Origin: Nemertoderma westbladi
Lineage: Eukaryota > Xenacoelomorpha > Nemertodermatida > Nemertodermatidae
Direction of reading: 5' to 3'
Length of the DNA stretch: 62,000 nt
NCBI GenBank assembly: GCA_032718475.1
Contig: JAUCBJ010006887.1
Span: 1 to 62,000 of the forward strand
Shown piece by piece: positions 22,801-37,100 of the stretch. The position numbers and the translations under genes were made by a program. The number at the start of each line of letters is the position of its first letter. The first letter of the stretch is position 1. Below the pieces are notes generated by a model. That model was not told the DNA's origin. It made no database searches and was given only the letters and a program-made list of their open reading frames with translations.

Positions 22801-25800
22801 ATTTTTACAGTAAGTATCCTGCAGATTTTTACAATAAGTATCCGCTGTCGAGCGGGCTCCTAAAGTATCCTGCAGATTTTTACAGTAAGTATCCCGCAGA
22901 TTTTTACAGTAAGTATCCTGCAGATTTTTACAGTAAGTATCCTGCTGTCGAGCGGGCTCCTAAAGTATCCTGCAGATTTTTACAGTAAGTATAACGCTGT
23001 CGAGCGGGCTCCTAAAGTATCCTGCAGATTTTTACAGTAAGTATCCTGCAGATTTTTACAGTAAGTATCCTGCAGATTTTTACAGTAAGTATCCCGCAGA
23101 TTTTTACAGTAAGTATCCCGCAGATTTTTACAGTAAGTATCCCGCTGTCGAGCGGGCTCCTAAAGTATCCCGCAGATTTTTACAGTAAGTATCCCGCTGT
23201 CGAGCGGGCTCCTAAAGTATCCTGCAGATTTTTACAGTAAGTATCCGCTGTCGAGCGGGCTTCTAAAGTATCCTGCAGATTTTTACAGTAAGTATCCTGC
23301 AGATTTTTACAGTAAGTATCCCGCTGTCGAGCGGGCTCCTAAAGTATCCCGCAGATTTTTACAGTAAGTATCCCGCTGTCGATCGGGCTCCTAAAGTATC
23401 CCGCAGATTTTTACAGTAAGTATCCCGCAGATTTTTACAGTAAGTATCCCGCAGATTTTTACAGTAAGTATCCCGCTGTCGAGCGGGCTCCTAAAGTATC
23501 CTGCAGATTTTTACAGTAAGTATCCTGCAGATTTTTACAATAAGTATCCGCTGTCGAGCGGGCTCCTAAAGTATCCTGCAGATTTTTACAGTAAGTATCC
23601 CGCAGATTTTTACAGTAAGTATCCTGCAGATTTTTACAGTAAGTATCCTGCAGATTTTTACAATAAGTATCCGCTGTCGAGCGGGCTCCTAAAGTATCCT
23701 GCAGATTTTTACAATAAGTAACCCGCTGTCGAGCGGGCTCCTAAAGTATCCCGCAGATTTTTACAGTAAGTATCCCGCTGTCGAGCGGGCTCCTAAAGTA
23801 TCCTGCAGATTTTTACAGTAAGTATCCGCTGTCGAGCGGGCTTCTAAAGTATCCTGCAGATTTTTACAGTAAGTATCCTGCAGATTTTTACAGTAAGTAT
23901 CCCGCAGATTTTTACAGTAAGTATCCCGCAGATTTTTACAGTAAGTATCCCGCTGTCGAGCGGGCTCCTAAAGTAACCTGCAGATTTTTACAGTAAGTAT
24001 CCCGCTGTCGAGCGGGCTCCTAAAGTATCCCGCAGATTTTTACAGTAAGTATCCCGCTGTCGAGCGGGCTCCTAAAGTATCCTGCAGATTTTTACAGTAA
24101 GTATCCCGCAGATTTTTACAGTAAGTATCCCGCTGTCGAGCGGGCTCCTAAAGTATCCCGCAGATTTTTACAGTAAGTATCCCGCTGTCGAGCGGGCTCC
24201 TAAAGTATCCTGCAGATTTTTACAGTAAGTATCCCGCTGTCGAGCGGGCTCCTAAAGTATCCTGAGGATTTTTACAGTAAGTATCCCGCAGATTTTTACA
24301 GTAAGTATCCCGCTGTCGAGCGGGCTCCTAAAGTATCCTGCAGATTTTTACAGTAAGTAACCTGCTGTCGAGCGGGCTCCTAAAGTATCCTGCAGATTTT
24401 TACAGTAAGTATCCCGCAGATTTTTACAGTAAGTATCCCGCTGTCGAGCGGGCTCCTAAAGTATCCTGCAGATTTTTACAGTAAGTATCCCGCAGATTTT
24501 TACAGTAAGTATCCCGCAGATTTTTACAGTAAGTATCCCGCTGTCGAGCGGGCTCCTAAAGTATCCTGCAGATTTTTACAGTAAGTATCCCGCAGATTTT
24601 TACAGTAAGTATCCCGCTGTCGAGCGGGCTCCTAAAGTATCCCGCAGATTTTTACAGTAAGTATCCCGCAGATTTTTACAGTAAGTATCCCGCTGTCGAG
24701 CGGGCTCCTAAAGTATCCCGCAGATTTTTACAGTAAGTATCCCGCAGATTTTTACAGTAAGTATCCCGCAGATTTTTACAGTAAGTATCCTGCAGATTTT
24801 TACAGTAAGTATCCCGCAGATTTTTACAGTAAGTATCCTGCAGATTTTTACAGTAAGTATCCCGCAGATTTTTACAGTAAGTATCCTGCAGATTTTTACA
24901 GTAAGTATCCCGCAGATTTTTACAGTAAGTATCCCGCTGTCGAGCGGGCTCCTAAAGTATCCCGCAGATTTTTACAGTAAGTATCCCGCAGATTTTTACA
25001 GTAAGTATCCCGCTGTCGAGCGGGCTCCTAAAGTATCCCGCAGATTTTTACAGTAAGTATCCCGCTGTCGAGCGGGCTCCTAAAGTATCCCGCAGATTTT
25101 TACAGTAAGTATCCTGCAGATTTTTACAGTAAGTATCCCGCAGATTTTTACAGTAAGTATCCCGCAGATTTTTACAGTAAGTATCCCGCAGATTTTTACA
25201 GTAAGTATCCCGCAGATTTTTACAGTAAGTATCCCGCTGTCGAGCGGGCTCCTAAAGTATCCTGCAGATTTTTACAGTAAGTATCCCGCTGTCGAGCGGG
25301 CTCCTAAAGTATCCCGCAGATTTTTACAGTAAGTATCCCGCTGTCGAGCGGGCTCCTAAAGTATCCCGCAGATTTTTACAGTAAGTATCCCGCAGATTTT
25401 TACAGTAAGTATCCCGCAGATTTTTACAGTAAGTATCCCGCTGTCGAGCGGGCTCCTAAAGTATCCTGCAGATTTTTACAGTAAGTATCCCGCAGATTTT
25501 TACAGTAAGTATCCCGCAGATTTTTACAGTAAGTATCCCGCTGTCGAGCGGGCTCCTAAAGTATCCCGCAGATTTTTACAGTAAGTATCCCGCTGTCGAG
25601 CGGGCTCCTAAAGTATCCCGCAGATTTTTACAGTAAGTATCCCGCTGTCGAGCGGGCTCCTAAAGTATCCTGCAGATTTTTACAGTAAGTATCCTGCAGA
25701 TTTTTACAATAAGTATCCGCTGTCGAGCGGGCTCCTAAAGTATCCTGCAGATTTTTACAGTAAGTATCCCGCAGATTTTTACAGTAAGTATCCCGCAGAT

Positions 25801-26269
25801 TTTTACAGTAAGTATCCCGCTGTCGAGCGGGCTCCTAAAGTATCCCGCAGATTTTTACAGTAAGTATCCCGCAGATTTTTACAGTAAGTATCCCGCTGTC
25901 GAGCGGGCTCCTAAAGTATCCTGCAGATTTTTACAGTAAGTATCCCGCTGTCGAGCGGGCTCCTAAAGTATCCCGCAGATTTTTACAGTAAGTATCCCGC
26001 AGATTTTTACAGTAAGTATCCCGCTGTCGAGCGGGCTCCTAAAGTATCCCGCAGATTTTTACAGTAAGTATCCCGCAGATTTTTACAGTAAGTATCCCGC
26101 TGTCGAGCGGGCTCCTAAAGTATCCTGCAGATTTTTACAGTAAGTATCCCGCAGATTTTTACAGTAAGTATCCCGCAGATTTTTACAGTAAGTATCCCGC
26201 TGTCGAGCGGGCTCCTAAAGTATCCTGCAGATTTTTACAGTAAGTATCCCGCAGATTTTTACAGTAAGT

Positions 26270-26669
26270 ATCCCGCTGTCGAGCGGGCTCCTAAAGTATC
26301 CTGCAGATTTTTACAGTAAGTATCCCGCAGATTTTTACAGTAAGTATCCCGCAGATTTTTACAGTAAGTATCCCGCTGTCGAGCGGGCTCCTAAAGTATC
26401 CTGCAGATTTTTACAGTAAGTATCCCGCAGATTTTTACAGTAAGTATCCCGCAGATTTTTACAGTAAGTATCCCGCTGTCGAGCGGGCTCCTAAAGTATC
26501 CTGCAGATTTTTACAGTAAGTATCCCGCAGATTTTTACAGTAAGTATCCCGCAGATTTTTACAGTAAGTATCCCGCTGTCGAGCGGGCTCCTAAAGTATC
26601 CTGCAGATTTTTACAGTAAGTATCCCGCAGATTTTTACAGTAAGTATCCCGCAGATTTTTACAGTAAGT
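26270..26669 (+). repeat. Four perfect 100-bp higher-order repeats (B-A(T)-A(C)-A(C))
   Basis: B modules start at 26270, 26370, 26470 and 26570. Each is followed by one T-type and two C-type A modules, so the unit is 28 + 3 x 24 = 100 bp. The next unit (from 26670) is shorter, with only two A modules. A short higher-order repeat this regular implies very recent local amplification. Confidence 0.9.
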
Positions 26670-29600
26670 ATCCCGCTGTCGAGCGGGCTCCTAAAGTATC
26701 CTGCAGATTTTTACAGTAAGTATCCCGCAGATTTTTACAGTAAGTATCCCGCTGTCGAGCGGGCTCCTAAAGTATCCCGCAGATTTTTACAGTAAGTATC
26801 CCGCAGATTTTTACAGTAAGTATCCCGCTGTCGAGCGGGCTCCTAAAGTATCCCGCAGATTTTTACAGTAAGTATCCCGCAGATTTTTACAGTAAGTATC
26901 CCGCTGTCGAGCGGGCTCCTAAAGTATCCCGCAGATTTTTACAGTAAGTATCCCGCAGATTTTTACAGTAAGTATCCCGCTGTCGAGCGGGCTCCTAAAG
27001 TATCCCGCAGATTTTTACAGTAAGTATCCCGCAGATTTTTACAGTAAGTATCCCGCAGATTTTTACAGTAAGTATCCCGCTGTCGAGCGGGCTCCTAAAG
27101 TATCCCGCAGATTTTTACAGTAAGTATCCCGCAGATTTTTACAGTAAGTATCCCGCTGTCGAGCGGGCTCCTAAAGTATCCCGCAGATTTTTACAGTAAG
27201 TATCCCGCAGATTTTTACAGTAAGTATCCTGCAGATTTTTACAGTAAGTATCCCGCAGATTTTTACAGTAAGTATCCTGCAGATTTTTACAGTAAGTATC
27301 CCGCAGATTTTTACAGTAAGTATCCTGCAGATTTTTACAGTAAGTATCCCGCAGATTTTTACAGTAAGTATCCCGCTGTCGAGCGGGCTCCTAAAGTATC
27401 CCGCAGATTTTTACAGTAAGTATCCCGCAGATTTTTACAGTAAGTATCCCGCAGATTTTTACAGTAAGTATCCCGCAGATTTTTACAGTAAGTATCCCGC
27501 AGATTTTTACAGTAAGTATCCCGCTGTCGAGCGGGCTCCTAAAGTATCCCGCAGATTTTTACAGTAAGTATCCCGCAGATTTTTACAGTAAGTATCCCGC
27601 AGATTTTTACAGTAAGTATCCCGCTGTCGAGCGGGCTCCTAAAGTATCCTGCAGATTTTTACAGTAAGTATCCCGCAGATTTTTACAGTAAGTATCCCGC
27701 AGATTTTTACAGTAAGTATCCCGCTGTCGAGCGGGCTCCTAAAGTATCCCGCAGATTTTTACAGTAAGTATCCCGCTGTCGAGCGGGCTCCTAAAGTATC
27801 CCGCAGATTTTTACAGTAAGTATCCCGCTGTCGAGCGGGCTCCTAAAGTATCCTGCAGATTTTTACAGTAAGTATCCTGCAGATTTTTACAATAAGTATC
27901 CGCTGTCGAGCGGGCTCCTAAAGTATCCTGCAGATTTTTACAGTAAGTATCCCGCAGATTTTTACAGTAAGTATCCCGCAGATTTTTACAGTAAGTATCC
28001 CGCTGTCGAGCGGGCTCCTAAAGTATCCCGCAGATTTTTACAGTAAGTATCCCGCAGATTTTTACAGTAAGTATCCCGCTGTCGAGCGGGCTCCTAAAGT
28101 ATCCTGCAGATTTTTACAGTAAGTATCCCGCTGTCGAGCGGGCTCCTAAAGTATCCCGCAGATTTTTACAGTAAGTATCCCGCAGATTTTTACAGTAAGT
28201 ATCCCGCTGTCGAGCGGGCTCCTAAAGTATCCCGCAGATTTTTACAGTAAGTATCCCGCAGATTTTTACAGTAAGTATCCCGCTGTCGAGCGGGCTCCTA
28301 AAGTATCCCGCAGATTTTTACAGTAAGTATCCTGCAGATTTTTACAGTAAGTATCCCGCTGTCGAGCGGGCTCCTAAAGTATCCCGCAGATTTTTACAGT
28401 AAGTATCCCGCTGTCGAGCGGGCTCCTAAAGTATCCCGCAGATTTTTACAGTAAGTATCCCGCAGATTTTTACAGTAAGTATCCCGCAGATTTTTACAGT
28501 AAGTATCCCGCAGATTTTTACAGTAAGTATCCTGCAGATTTTTACAGTAAGTATCCCGCTGTCGAGCGGGCTCCTAAAGTATCCTGCAGATTTTTACAGT
28601 AAGTATCCCGCTGTCGATCGGGCTCCTAAAGTATCCTGCAGATTTTTACAGTAAGTATCCCGCTGTCGATCGGGCTCCTAAAGTATCCTGCAGATTTTTA
28701 CAGTAAGTATCCCGCTGTCGATCGGGCTCCTAAAGTATCCTGCAGATTTTTACAGTAAGTATCCCGCTGTCGAGCGGGCTCCTAAAGTATCCTGCAGATT
28801 TTTACAGTAAGTATCCTGCAGATTTTTACAGTAAGTATCCTGCAGATTTTTACAGTAAGTATCCCGCTGTCGAGCGGGCTCCTAAAGTATCCTGCAGATT
28901 TTTACAGTAAGTATCCCGCTGTCGAGCGGGCTCCTAAAGTATCCCGCAGATTTTTACAGTAAGTATCCCGCTGTCGAGCGGGCTCCTAAAGTATCCCGCA
29001 GATTTTTACAGTAAGTATCCCGCAGATTTTTACAGTAAGTATCCTGCAGATTTTTACAGTAAGTATCCCGCTGTCGAGCGGGCTCCTAAAGTATCCTGCA
29101 GATTTTTACAGTAAGTATCCCGCAGATTTTTACAGTAAGTATCCTGCAGATTTTTACAGTAAGTATCCCGCTGTCGAGCGGGCTCCTAAAGTATCCTGCA
29201 GATTTTTACAGTAAGTATCCCGCTGTCGAGCGGGCTCCTAAAGTATCCCGCAGATTTTTACAGTAAGTATCCCGCTGTCGAGCGGGCTCCTAAAGTATCC
29301 CGCAGATTTTTACAGTAAGTATCCCGCAGATTTTTACAGTAAGTATCCCGCTGTCGAGCGGGCTCCTAAAGTATCCTGCAGATTTTTACAGTAAGTATCC
29401 CGCAGATTTTTACAGTAAGTATCCCGCTGTCGAGCGGGCTCCTAAAGTATCCCGCAGATTTTTACAGTAAGTATCCCGCAGATTTTTACAGTAAGTATCC
29501 CGCAGATTTTTACAGTAAGTATCCTGCAGATTTTTACAGTAAGTATCCCGCTGTCGAGCGGGCTCCTAAAGTATCCTGCAGATTTTTACAGTAAGTATCC

Positions 29601-32600
29601 CGCTGTCGAGCGGGCTCCTAAAGTATCCCGCAGATTTTTACAGTAAGTATCCCGCAGATTTTTACAGTAAGTATCCCGCTGTCGAGCGGGCTCCTAAAGT
29701 ATCCTGCAGATTTTTACAGTAAGTATCCCGCAGATTTTTACAGTAAGTATCCCGCTGTCGAGCGGGCTCCTAAAGTATCCCGCAGATTTTTACAGTAAGT
29801 ATCCCGCAGATTTTTACAGTAAGTATCCCGCAGATTTTTACAGTAAGTATCCCGCTGTCGAGCGGGCTCCTAAAGTATCCCGCAGATTTTACAGTAAGTA
29901 TCCCGCTGTCGAGCGGGCTCCTAAAGTATCCTGCAGATTTTTACAGTAAGTATCCCGCTGTCGAGCGGGCTCCTAAAGTATCCTGCAGATTTTTACAGTA
30001 AGTATCCTGCAGATTTTTACAGTAAGTATCCCGCTGTCGAGCGGGCTCCTAAAGTATCCTGCAGATTTTTACAGTAAGTATCCCGCTGTCGAGCGGGCTC
30101 CTAAAGTATCCCGCAGATTTTTACAGTAAGTATCCCGCTGTCGAGCGGGCTCCTAAAGTATCCTGCAGATTTTTACAGTAAGTATCCCGCTGTCGAGCGG
30201 GCTCCTAAAGTATCCTGCAGATTTTTACAGTAAGTATCCTGCAGATTTTTACAGTAAGTATCCCGCTGTCGAGCGGGCTCCTAAAGTATCCTGCAGATTT
30301 TTACAGTAAGTATCCCGCTGTCGAGCGGGCTCCTAAAGTATCCCGCAGATTTTTACAGTAAGTATCCCGCTGTCGAGCGGGCTCCTAAAGTATCCCGCAG
30401 ATTTTTACAGTAAGTATCCACTGTCGAGCGGGCTCCTAAAGTATCCTGCAGATTTTTACAGTAAGTATCCCGCTGTCGAGCGGGCTCCTAAAGTAACCTG
30501 CAGATTTTTACAGTAAGTATCCTGCAGATTTTTACAGTAAGTATCCTGCAGATTTTTACAGTAAGTATCCCGCTGTCGAGCGGGCTCCTAAAGTATCCTG
30601 CAGATTTTTACAGTAAGTATCCGCTGTCGGGCGGGCTCCTAAAGTAACCTGCAGATTTTTACAGTAAGTATCCGCTGTCGAGCGGGCTCCTAAAGTATCC
30701 TGCAGATTTTTACAGTAAGTATCCCGCTGTCGAGCGGGCTCCTAAAGTATCCTGCAGATTTTTACAGTAAGTATCCGCTGTCGAGCGGGCTCCTAAAGTA
30801 TCCTGCAGATTTTTACAGTAAGTATCCGCTGTCGGGCGGGCTCCTAAAGTAACCTGCAGATTTTTACAGTAAGTATCCGCTGTCGAGCGGGCTCCTAAAG
30901 TATCCTGCAGATTTTTACAGTAAGTATCCCGCTGTCGAGCGGGCTCCTAAAGTATCCTGCAGATTTTTACAGTAAGTAACCTGCTGTCGAGCGGGCTCCT
31001 AAAGTATCCTGCAGATTTTTACAGTAAGTATCCCGCTGTCGAGCGGGCTCCTAAAGTATCCTGCAGATTTTTACAGTAAGTAACCTGCTGTCGAGCGGGC
31101 TCCTAAAGTATCCCGCAGATTTTTACAGTAAGTATCCACTGTCGAGCGGGCTCCTAAAGTATCCTGCAGATTTTTACAGTAAGTATCCCGCTGTCGAGCG
31201 GGCTCCTAAAGTAACCTGCAGATTTTTACAGTAAGTATCCTGCAGATTTTTACAGTAAGTATCCTGCAGATTTTTACAGTAAGTATCCCGCTGTCGAGCG
31301 GGCTCCTAAAGTATCCTGCAGATTTTTACAGTAAGTATCCGCTGTCGAGCGGGCTCCTAAAGTAACCTGCAGATTTTTACAGTAAGTATCCTGCAGATTT
31401 TTACAGTAAGTATCCTGCAGATTTTTACAGTAAGTATCCCGCTGTCGAGCGGGCTCCTAAAGTATCCTGCAGATTTTTACAGTAAGTATCCCGCAGATTT
31501 TTACAGTAAGTATCCCGCAGATTTTTACAGTAAGTATCCCGCAGATTTTTACAGTAAGTATCCCGCAGATTTTTACAGTAAGTATCCCGCAGATTTTTAC
31601 AGTAAGTATCCCGCAGATTTTTACAGTAAGTATCCTGCAGATTTTTACAGTAAGTATCCCGCTGTCGAGCGGGCTCCTAAAGTATCCTGCAGATTTTTAC
31701 AGTAAGTATCCCGCTGTCGAGCGGGCTCCTAAAGTAACCTGCAGATTTTTACAGTAAGTATCCCGCTGTCGAGCGGGCTCCTAAAGTAACCTGCAGATTT
31801 TTACAGTAAGTATCCCGCTGTCGAGCGGGCTCCTAAAGTATCCCGCAGATTTTTACAGTAAGTATCCCGCTGTCGAGCGGGCTCCTAAAGTATCCTGCAG
31901 ATTTTTACAGTAAGTATCCCGCTGTCGAGCGGGCTCCTAAAGTATCCTGCAGATTTTTACAGTAAGTATCCCGCAGATTTTTACAGTAAGTATCCCGCTG
32001 TCGAGCGGGCTCCTAAAGTATCCTGCAGATTTTTACAGTAAGTATCCCGCAGATTTTTACAGTAAGTATCCCGCTGTCGAGCGGGCTCCTAAAGTATCCC
32101 GCAGATTTTTACAGTAAGTATCCCGCTGTCGAGCGGGCTCCTAAAGTATCCTGCAGATTTTTACAGTAAGTATCCCGCAGATTTTTACAGTAAGTATCCC
32201 GCACATTTTTACAGTAAGTATCCCGCTGTCGAGCGGGCTCCTAAAGTATCCTGCAGATTTTTACAGTAAGTATCCCGCTGTCGAGCGGGCTCCTAAAGTA
32301 TCCTGCAGATTTTTACAGTAAGTATCCCGCTGTCGAGCGGGCTCCTAAAGTATCCTGCAGATTTTTACAGTAAGTATCCCGCAGATTTTTACAGTAAGTA
32401 TCCCGCTGTCGAGCGGGCTCCTAAAGTATCCCGCAGATTTTTACAGTAAGTATCCCGCTGTCGAGCGGGCTCCTAAAGTATCCCGCAGATTTTTACAGTA
32501 AGTATCCCGCTGTCGAGCGGGCTCCTAAAGTATCCCGCAGATTTTTACAGTAAGTATCCCGCAGATTTTTACAGTAAGTATCCCGCAGATTTTTACAGTA

Positions 32601-33859
32601 AGTATCCTGCAGATTTTTACAGTAAGTATCCCGCTGTCGAGCGGGCTCCTAAAGTATCCCGCAGATTTTTACAGTAAGTATCCCGCTGTCGAGCGGGCTC
32701 CTAAAGTATCCTGCAGATTTTTACAGTAAGTATCCCGCTGTCGAGCGGGCTCCTAAAGTATCCTGCAGATTTTTACAGTAAGTATCCTGCAGATTTTTAC
32801 AGTAAGTATCCCGCTGTCGAGCGGGCTCCTAAAGTATCCTGCAGATTTTTACAGTAAGTATCCCGCAGATTTTTACAGTAAGTATCCTGCAGATTTTTAC
32901 AGTAAGTATCCCGCTGTCGAGCGGGCTCCTAAAGTATCCTGCAGATTTTTACAGTAAGTATCCCGCTGTCGAGCGGGCTCCTAAAGTATCCTGCAGATTT
33001 TTACAGTAAGTATCCCGCTGTCGAGCGGGCTCCTAAAGTATCCTGCAGATTTTTACAGTAAGTATCCCGCTGTCGAGCGGGCTCCTAAAGTATCCTGCAG
33101 ATTTTTACAGTAAGTATCCCGCTGTCGAGCGGGCTCCTAAAGTATCCTGCAGATTTTTACAGTAAGTATCCCGTTGTCGAGCGGGCTCCTAAAGTATCCC
33201 GCAGATTTTTACAGTAAGTATCCCGCAGATTTTTACAGTAAGTATCCCGCTGTCGAGCGGGGTCCTAAAGTATCCTGCAGATTTTTACAGTAAGTATCCC
33301 GCAGATTTTTACAGTAAGTATCCTGCAGATTTTTACAGTAAGTATCCCGCTGTCGAGCGGGCTCCTAAAGTATCCTGCAGATTTTTACAGTAAGTATCCC
33401 GCTGTCGAGCGGGCTCCTAAAGTATCCTGCAGATTTTTACAGTAAGTATCCCGTTGTCGAGCGGGCTCCTAAAGTATCCCGCAGATTTTTACAGTAAGTA
33501 TCCCGCAGATTTTTACAGTAAGTATCCCGCTGTCGAGCGGGCTCCTAAAGTATCCTGCAGATTTTTACAGTAAGTATCCCGCTGTCGAGCGGGCTCCTAA
33601 AGTATCCCGCAGATTTTTACAGTAAGTATCCTGCAGATTTTTACAGTAAGTATCCCGCTGTCGAGCGGGCTCCTAAAGTATCCTGCAGATTTTTACAGTA
33701 AGTATCCCGCTGTCGAGCGGGCTCCTAAAGTATCCTGCAGATTTTTACAGTAAGTATCCCGCTGTCGAGCGGGCTCCTAAAGTAACCTGCAGAGTTTTAC
33801 AGTAAGTATCCCGCTGTCGAGCGGGCTCCTAAAGTATCCTGCAGATTTTTACAGTAAGT

Positions 33860-34163
33860 ATCCCGCTGTCGAGCGGGCTCCTAAAGTATCCCGCAGATTT
33901 TTACAGTAAGTATCCCGCAGATTTTTACAGTAAGTATCCTGCAGATTTTTACAGTAAGTATCCCGCTGTCGAGCGGGCTCCTAAAGTATCCTGCAGATTT
34001 TTACAGTAAGTATCCCGCTGTCGAGCGGGCTCCTAAAGTATCCCGCAGATTTTTACAGTAAGTATCCCGCAGATTTTTACAGTAAGTATCCTGCAGATTT
34101 TTACAGTAAGTATCCCGCTGTCGAGCGGGCTCCTAAAGTATCCTGCAGATTTTTACAGTAAGT
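33860..34163 (+). repeat. 152-bp higher-order repeats (B-A(C)-A(C)-A(T)-B-A(T))
   Basis: The six-module unit begins at 33860 and again at 34012. A third copy starting at 34164 differs only in its last A module, which is C-type. A related series appears after 34835, where a larger segment (offset 1044 bp, tagged by a CAGAGTTTT variant) carries one copy fewer. Confidence 0.85.
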
Positions 34164-37100
34164 ATCCCGCTGTCGAGCGGGCTCCTAAAGTATCCCGCAG
34201 ATTTTTACAGTAAGTATCCCGCAGATTTTTACAGTAAGTATCCTGCAGATTTTTACAGTAAGTATCCCGCTGTCGAGCGGGCTCCTAAAGTATCCCGCAG
34301 ATTTTTACAGTAAGTATCCCGCTGTCGAGCGGGCTCCTAAAGTATCCCGCAGATTTTTACAGTAAGTATCCCGCTGTCGAGCGGGCTCCTAAAGTATCCT
34401 GCAGATTTTTACAGTAAGTATCCCGCAGATTTTTACAGTAAGTATCCCGCAGATTTTTACAGTAAGTATCCCGCAGATTTTTACAGTAAGTATCCCGCTG
34501 TCGAGCGGGCTCCTAAAGTATCCTGCAGATTTTTACAGTAAGTATCCCGCAGATTTTTACAGTAAGTATCCCGCTGTCGAGCGGGCTCCTAAAGTATCCT
34601 GCAGATTTTTACAGTAAGTATCCCGCTGTCGAGCGGGCTCCTAAAGTATCCCGCAGATTTTTACAGTAAGTATCCTGCAGATTTTTACAGTAAGTATCCC
34701 GCTGTCGAGCGGGCTCCTAAAGTATCCTGCAGATTTTTACAGTAAGTATCCCGCTGTCGAGCGGGCTCCTAAAGTATCCTGCAGATTTTTACAGTAAGTA
34801 TCCCGCTGTCGAGCGGGCTCCTAAAGTAACCTGCAGAGTTTTACAGTAAGTATCCCGCTGTCGAGCGCGCTCCTAAAGTATCCTGCAGATTTTTACAGTA
34901 AGTATCCCGCTGTCGAGCGGGCTCCTAAAGTATCCCGCAGATTTTTACAGTAAGTATCCCGCAGATTTTTACAGTAAGTATCCTGCAGATTTTTACAGTA
35001 AGTATCCCGCTGTCGAGCGGGCTCCTAAAGTATCCTGCAGATTTTTACAGTAAGTATCCCGCTGTCGAGCGGGCTCCTAAAGTATCCCGCAGATTTTTAC
35101 AGTAAGTATCCCGCAGATTTTTACAGTAAGTATCCTGCAGATTTTTACAGTAAGTATCCCGCTGTCGAGCGGGCTCCTAAAGTATCCCGCAGATTTTTAC
35201 AGTAAGTATCCCGCTGTCGAGCGGGCTCCTAAAGTATCCCGCAGATTTTTACAGTAAGTATCCCGCTGTCGAGCGGGCTCCTAAAGTATCCTGCAGATTT
35301 TTACAGTAAGTATCCCGCAGATTTTTACAGTAAGTATCCCGCAGATTTTTACAGTAAGTATCCCGCAGATTTTTACAGTAAGTATCCTGCAGATTTTTAC
35401 AGTAAGTATCCTGCAGATTTTTACAGTAAGTATCCTGCAGATTTTTACAGTAAGTATCCTGCAGATTTTTACAGTAAGTATCCCGCTGTCGAGCGGGCTC
35501 CTAAAGTATCCCGCAGATTTTTACAGTAAGTATCCCGCAGATTTTTACAGTAAGTATCCCGCAGATTTTTACAGTAAGTATCCCGCAGATTTTTACAGTA
35601 AGTATCCTGCAGATTTTTACAGTAAGTATCCTGCAGATTTTTACAGTAAGTATCCCGCAGATTTTTACAGTAAGTATCCCGCAGATTTTTACAGTAAGTA
35701 TCCTGCAGATTTTTACAGTAAGTATCCCGCTGTCGAGCGGGCTCCTAAAGTATCCTGCAGATTTTTACAGTAAGTATCCCGCAGATTTTTACAGTAAGTA
35801 TCCCGCAGATTTTTACAGTAAGTATCCTGCAGATTTTTACAGTAAGTATCCCGCTGTCGAGCGGGCTCCTAAAGTATCCCGCAGATTTTTACAGTAAGTA
35901 TCCCGCAGATTTTTACAGTAAGTATCCTGCAGATTTTTACAGTAAGTATCCTGCAGATTTTTACAGTAAGTATCCTGCAGATTTTTACAGTAAGTATCCC
36001 GCTGTCGAGCGGGCTCCTAAAGTATCCTGCAGATTTTTACAGTAAGTATCCCGCTGTCGAGCGGGCTCCTAAAGTATCCCGCAGATTTTTACAGTAAGTA
36101 TCCCGCAGATTTTTACAGTAAGTATCCCGCTGTCGAGCGGGCTCCTAAAGTATCCTGCAGATTTTTACAGTAAGTATCCCGCTGTCGAGCGGGCTCCTAA
36201 AGTATCCCGCAGATTTTTACAGTAAGTATCCCGCAGATTTTTACAGTAAGTATCCCGCTGTCGAGCGGGCTCCTAAAGTATCCTGCAGATTTTTACAGTA
36301 AGTATCCCGCTGTCGAGCGGGCTCCTAAAGTATCCCGCAGATTTTTACAGTAAGTATCCTGCAGATTTTTACAGTAAGTATCCCGCTGTCGAGCGGGCTC
36401 CTAAAGTATCCTGCAGATTTTTACAGTAAGTATCCCGCTGTCGAGCGGGCTCCTAAAGTATCCTGCAGATTTTTACAGTAAGTATCCCGCTGTCGAGCGG
36501 GCTCCTAAAGTATCCCGCAGATTTTTACAGTAAGTATCCCGCAGATTTTTACAGTAAGTATCCTGCAGATTTTTACAGTAAGTATCCCGCTGTCGAGCGG
36601 GCTCCTAAAGTATCCTGCAGATTTTTACAGTAAGTATCCCGCTGTCGAGCGGGCTCCTAAAGTATCCCGCAGATTTTTACAGTAAGTATCCCGCAGATTT
36701 TTACAGTAAGTATCCCGCTGTCGAGCGGGCTCCTAAAGTATCCTGCAGATTTTTACAGTAAGTATCCCGCTGTCGAGCGGGCTCCTAAAGTATCCTGCAG
36801 ATTTTTACAGTAAGTATCCCGCTGTCGAGCGGGCTCCTAAAGTATCCTGCAGATTTTTACAGTAAGTATCCCGCTGTCGAGCGGGCTCCTAAAGTATCCC
36901 GCAGATTTTTACAGTAAGTATCCCGCAGATTTTTACAGTAAGTATCCCGCAGATTTTTACAGTAATGATCCTGCAGATTTTTACAGTAAGTATCCCGCAG
37001 ATTTTTACAGTAAGTATCCTGCAGATTTTTACAGTAAGTATCCCGCTGTCGAGCGGGCTCCTAAAGTATCCTGCAGATTTTTACAGTAAGTATCCTGCAG

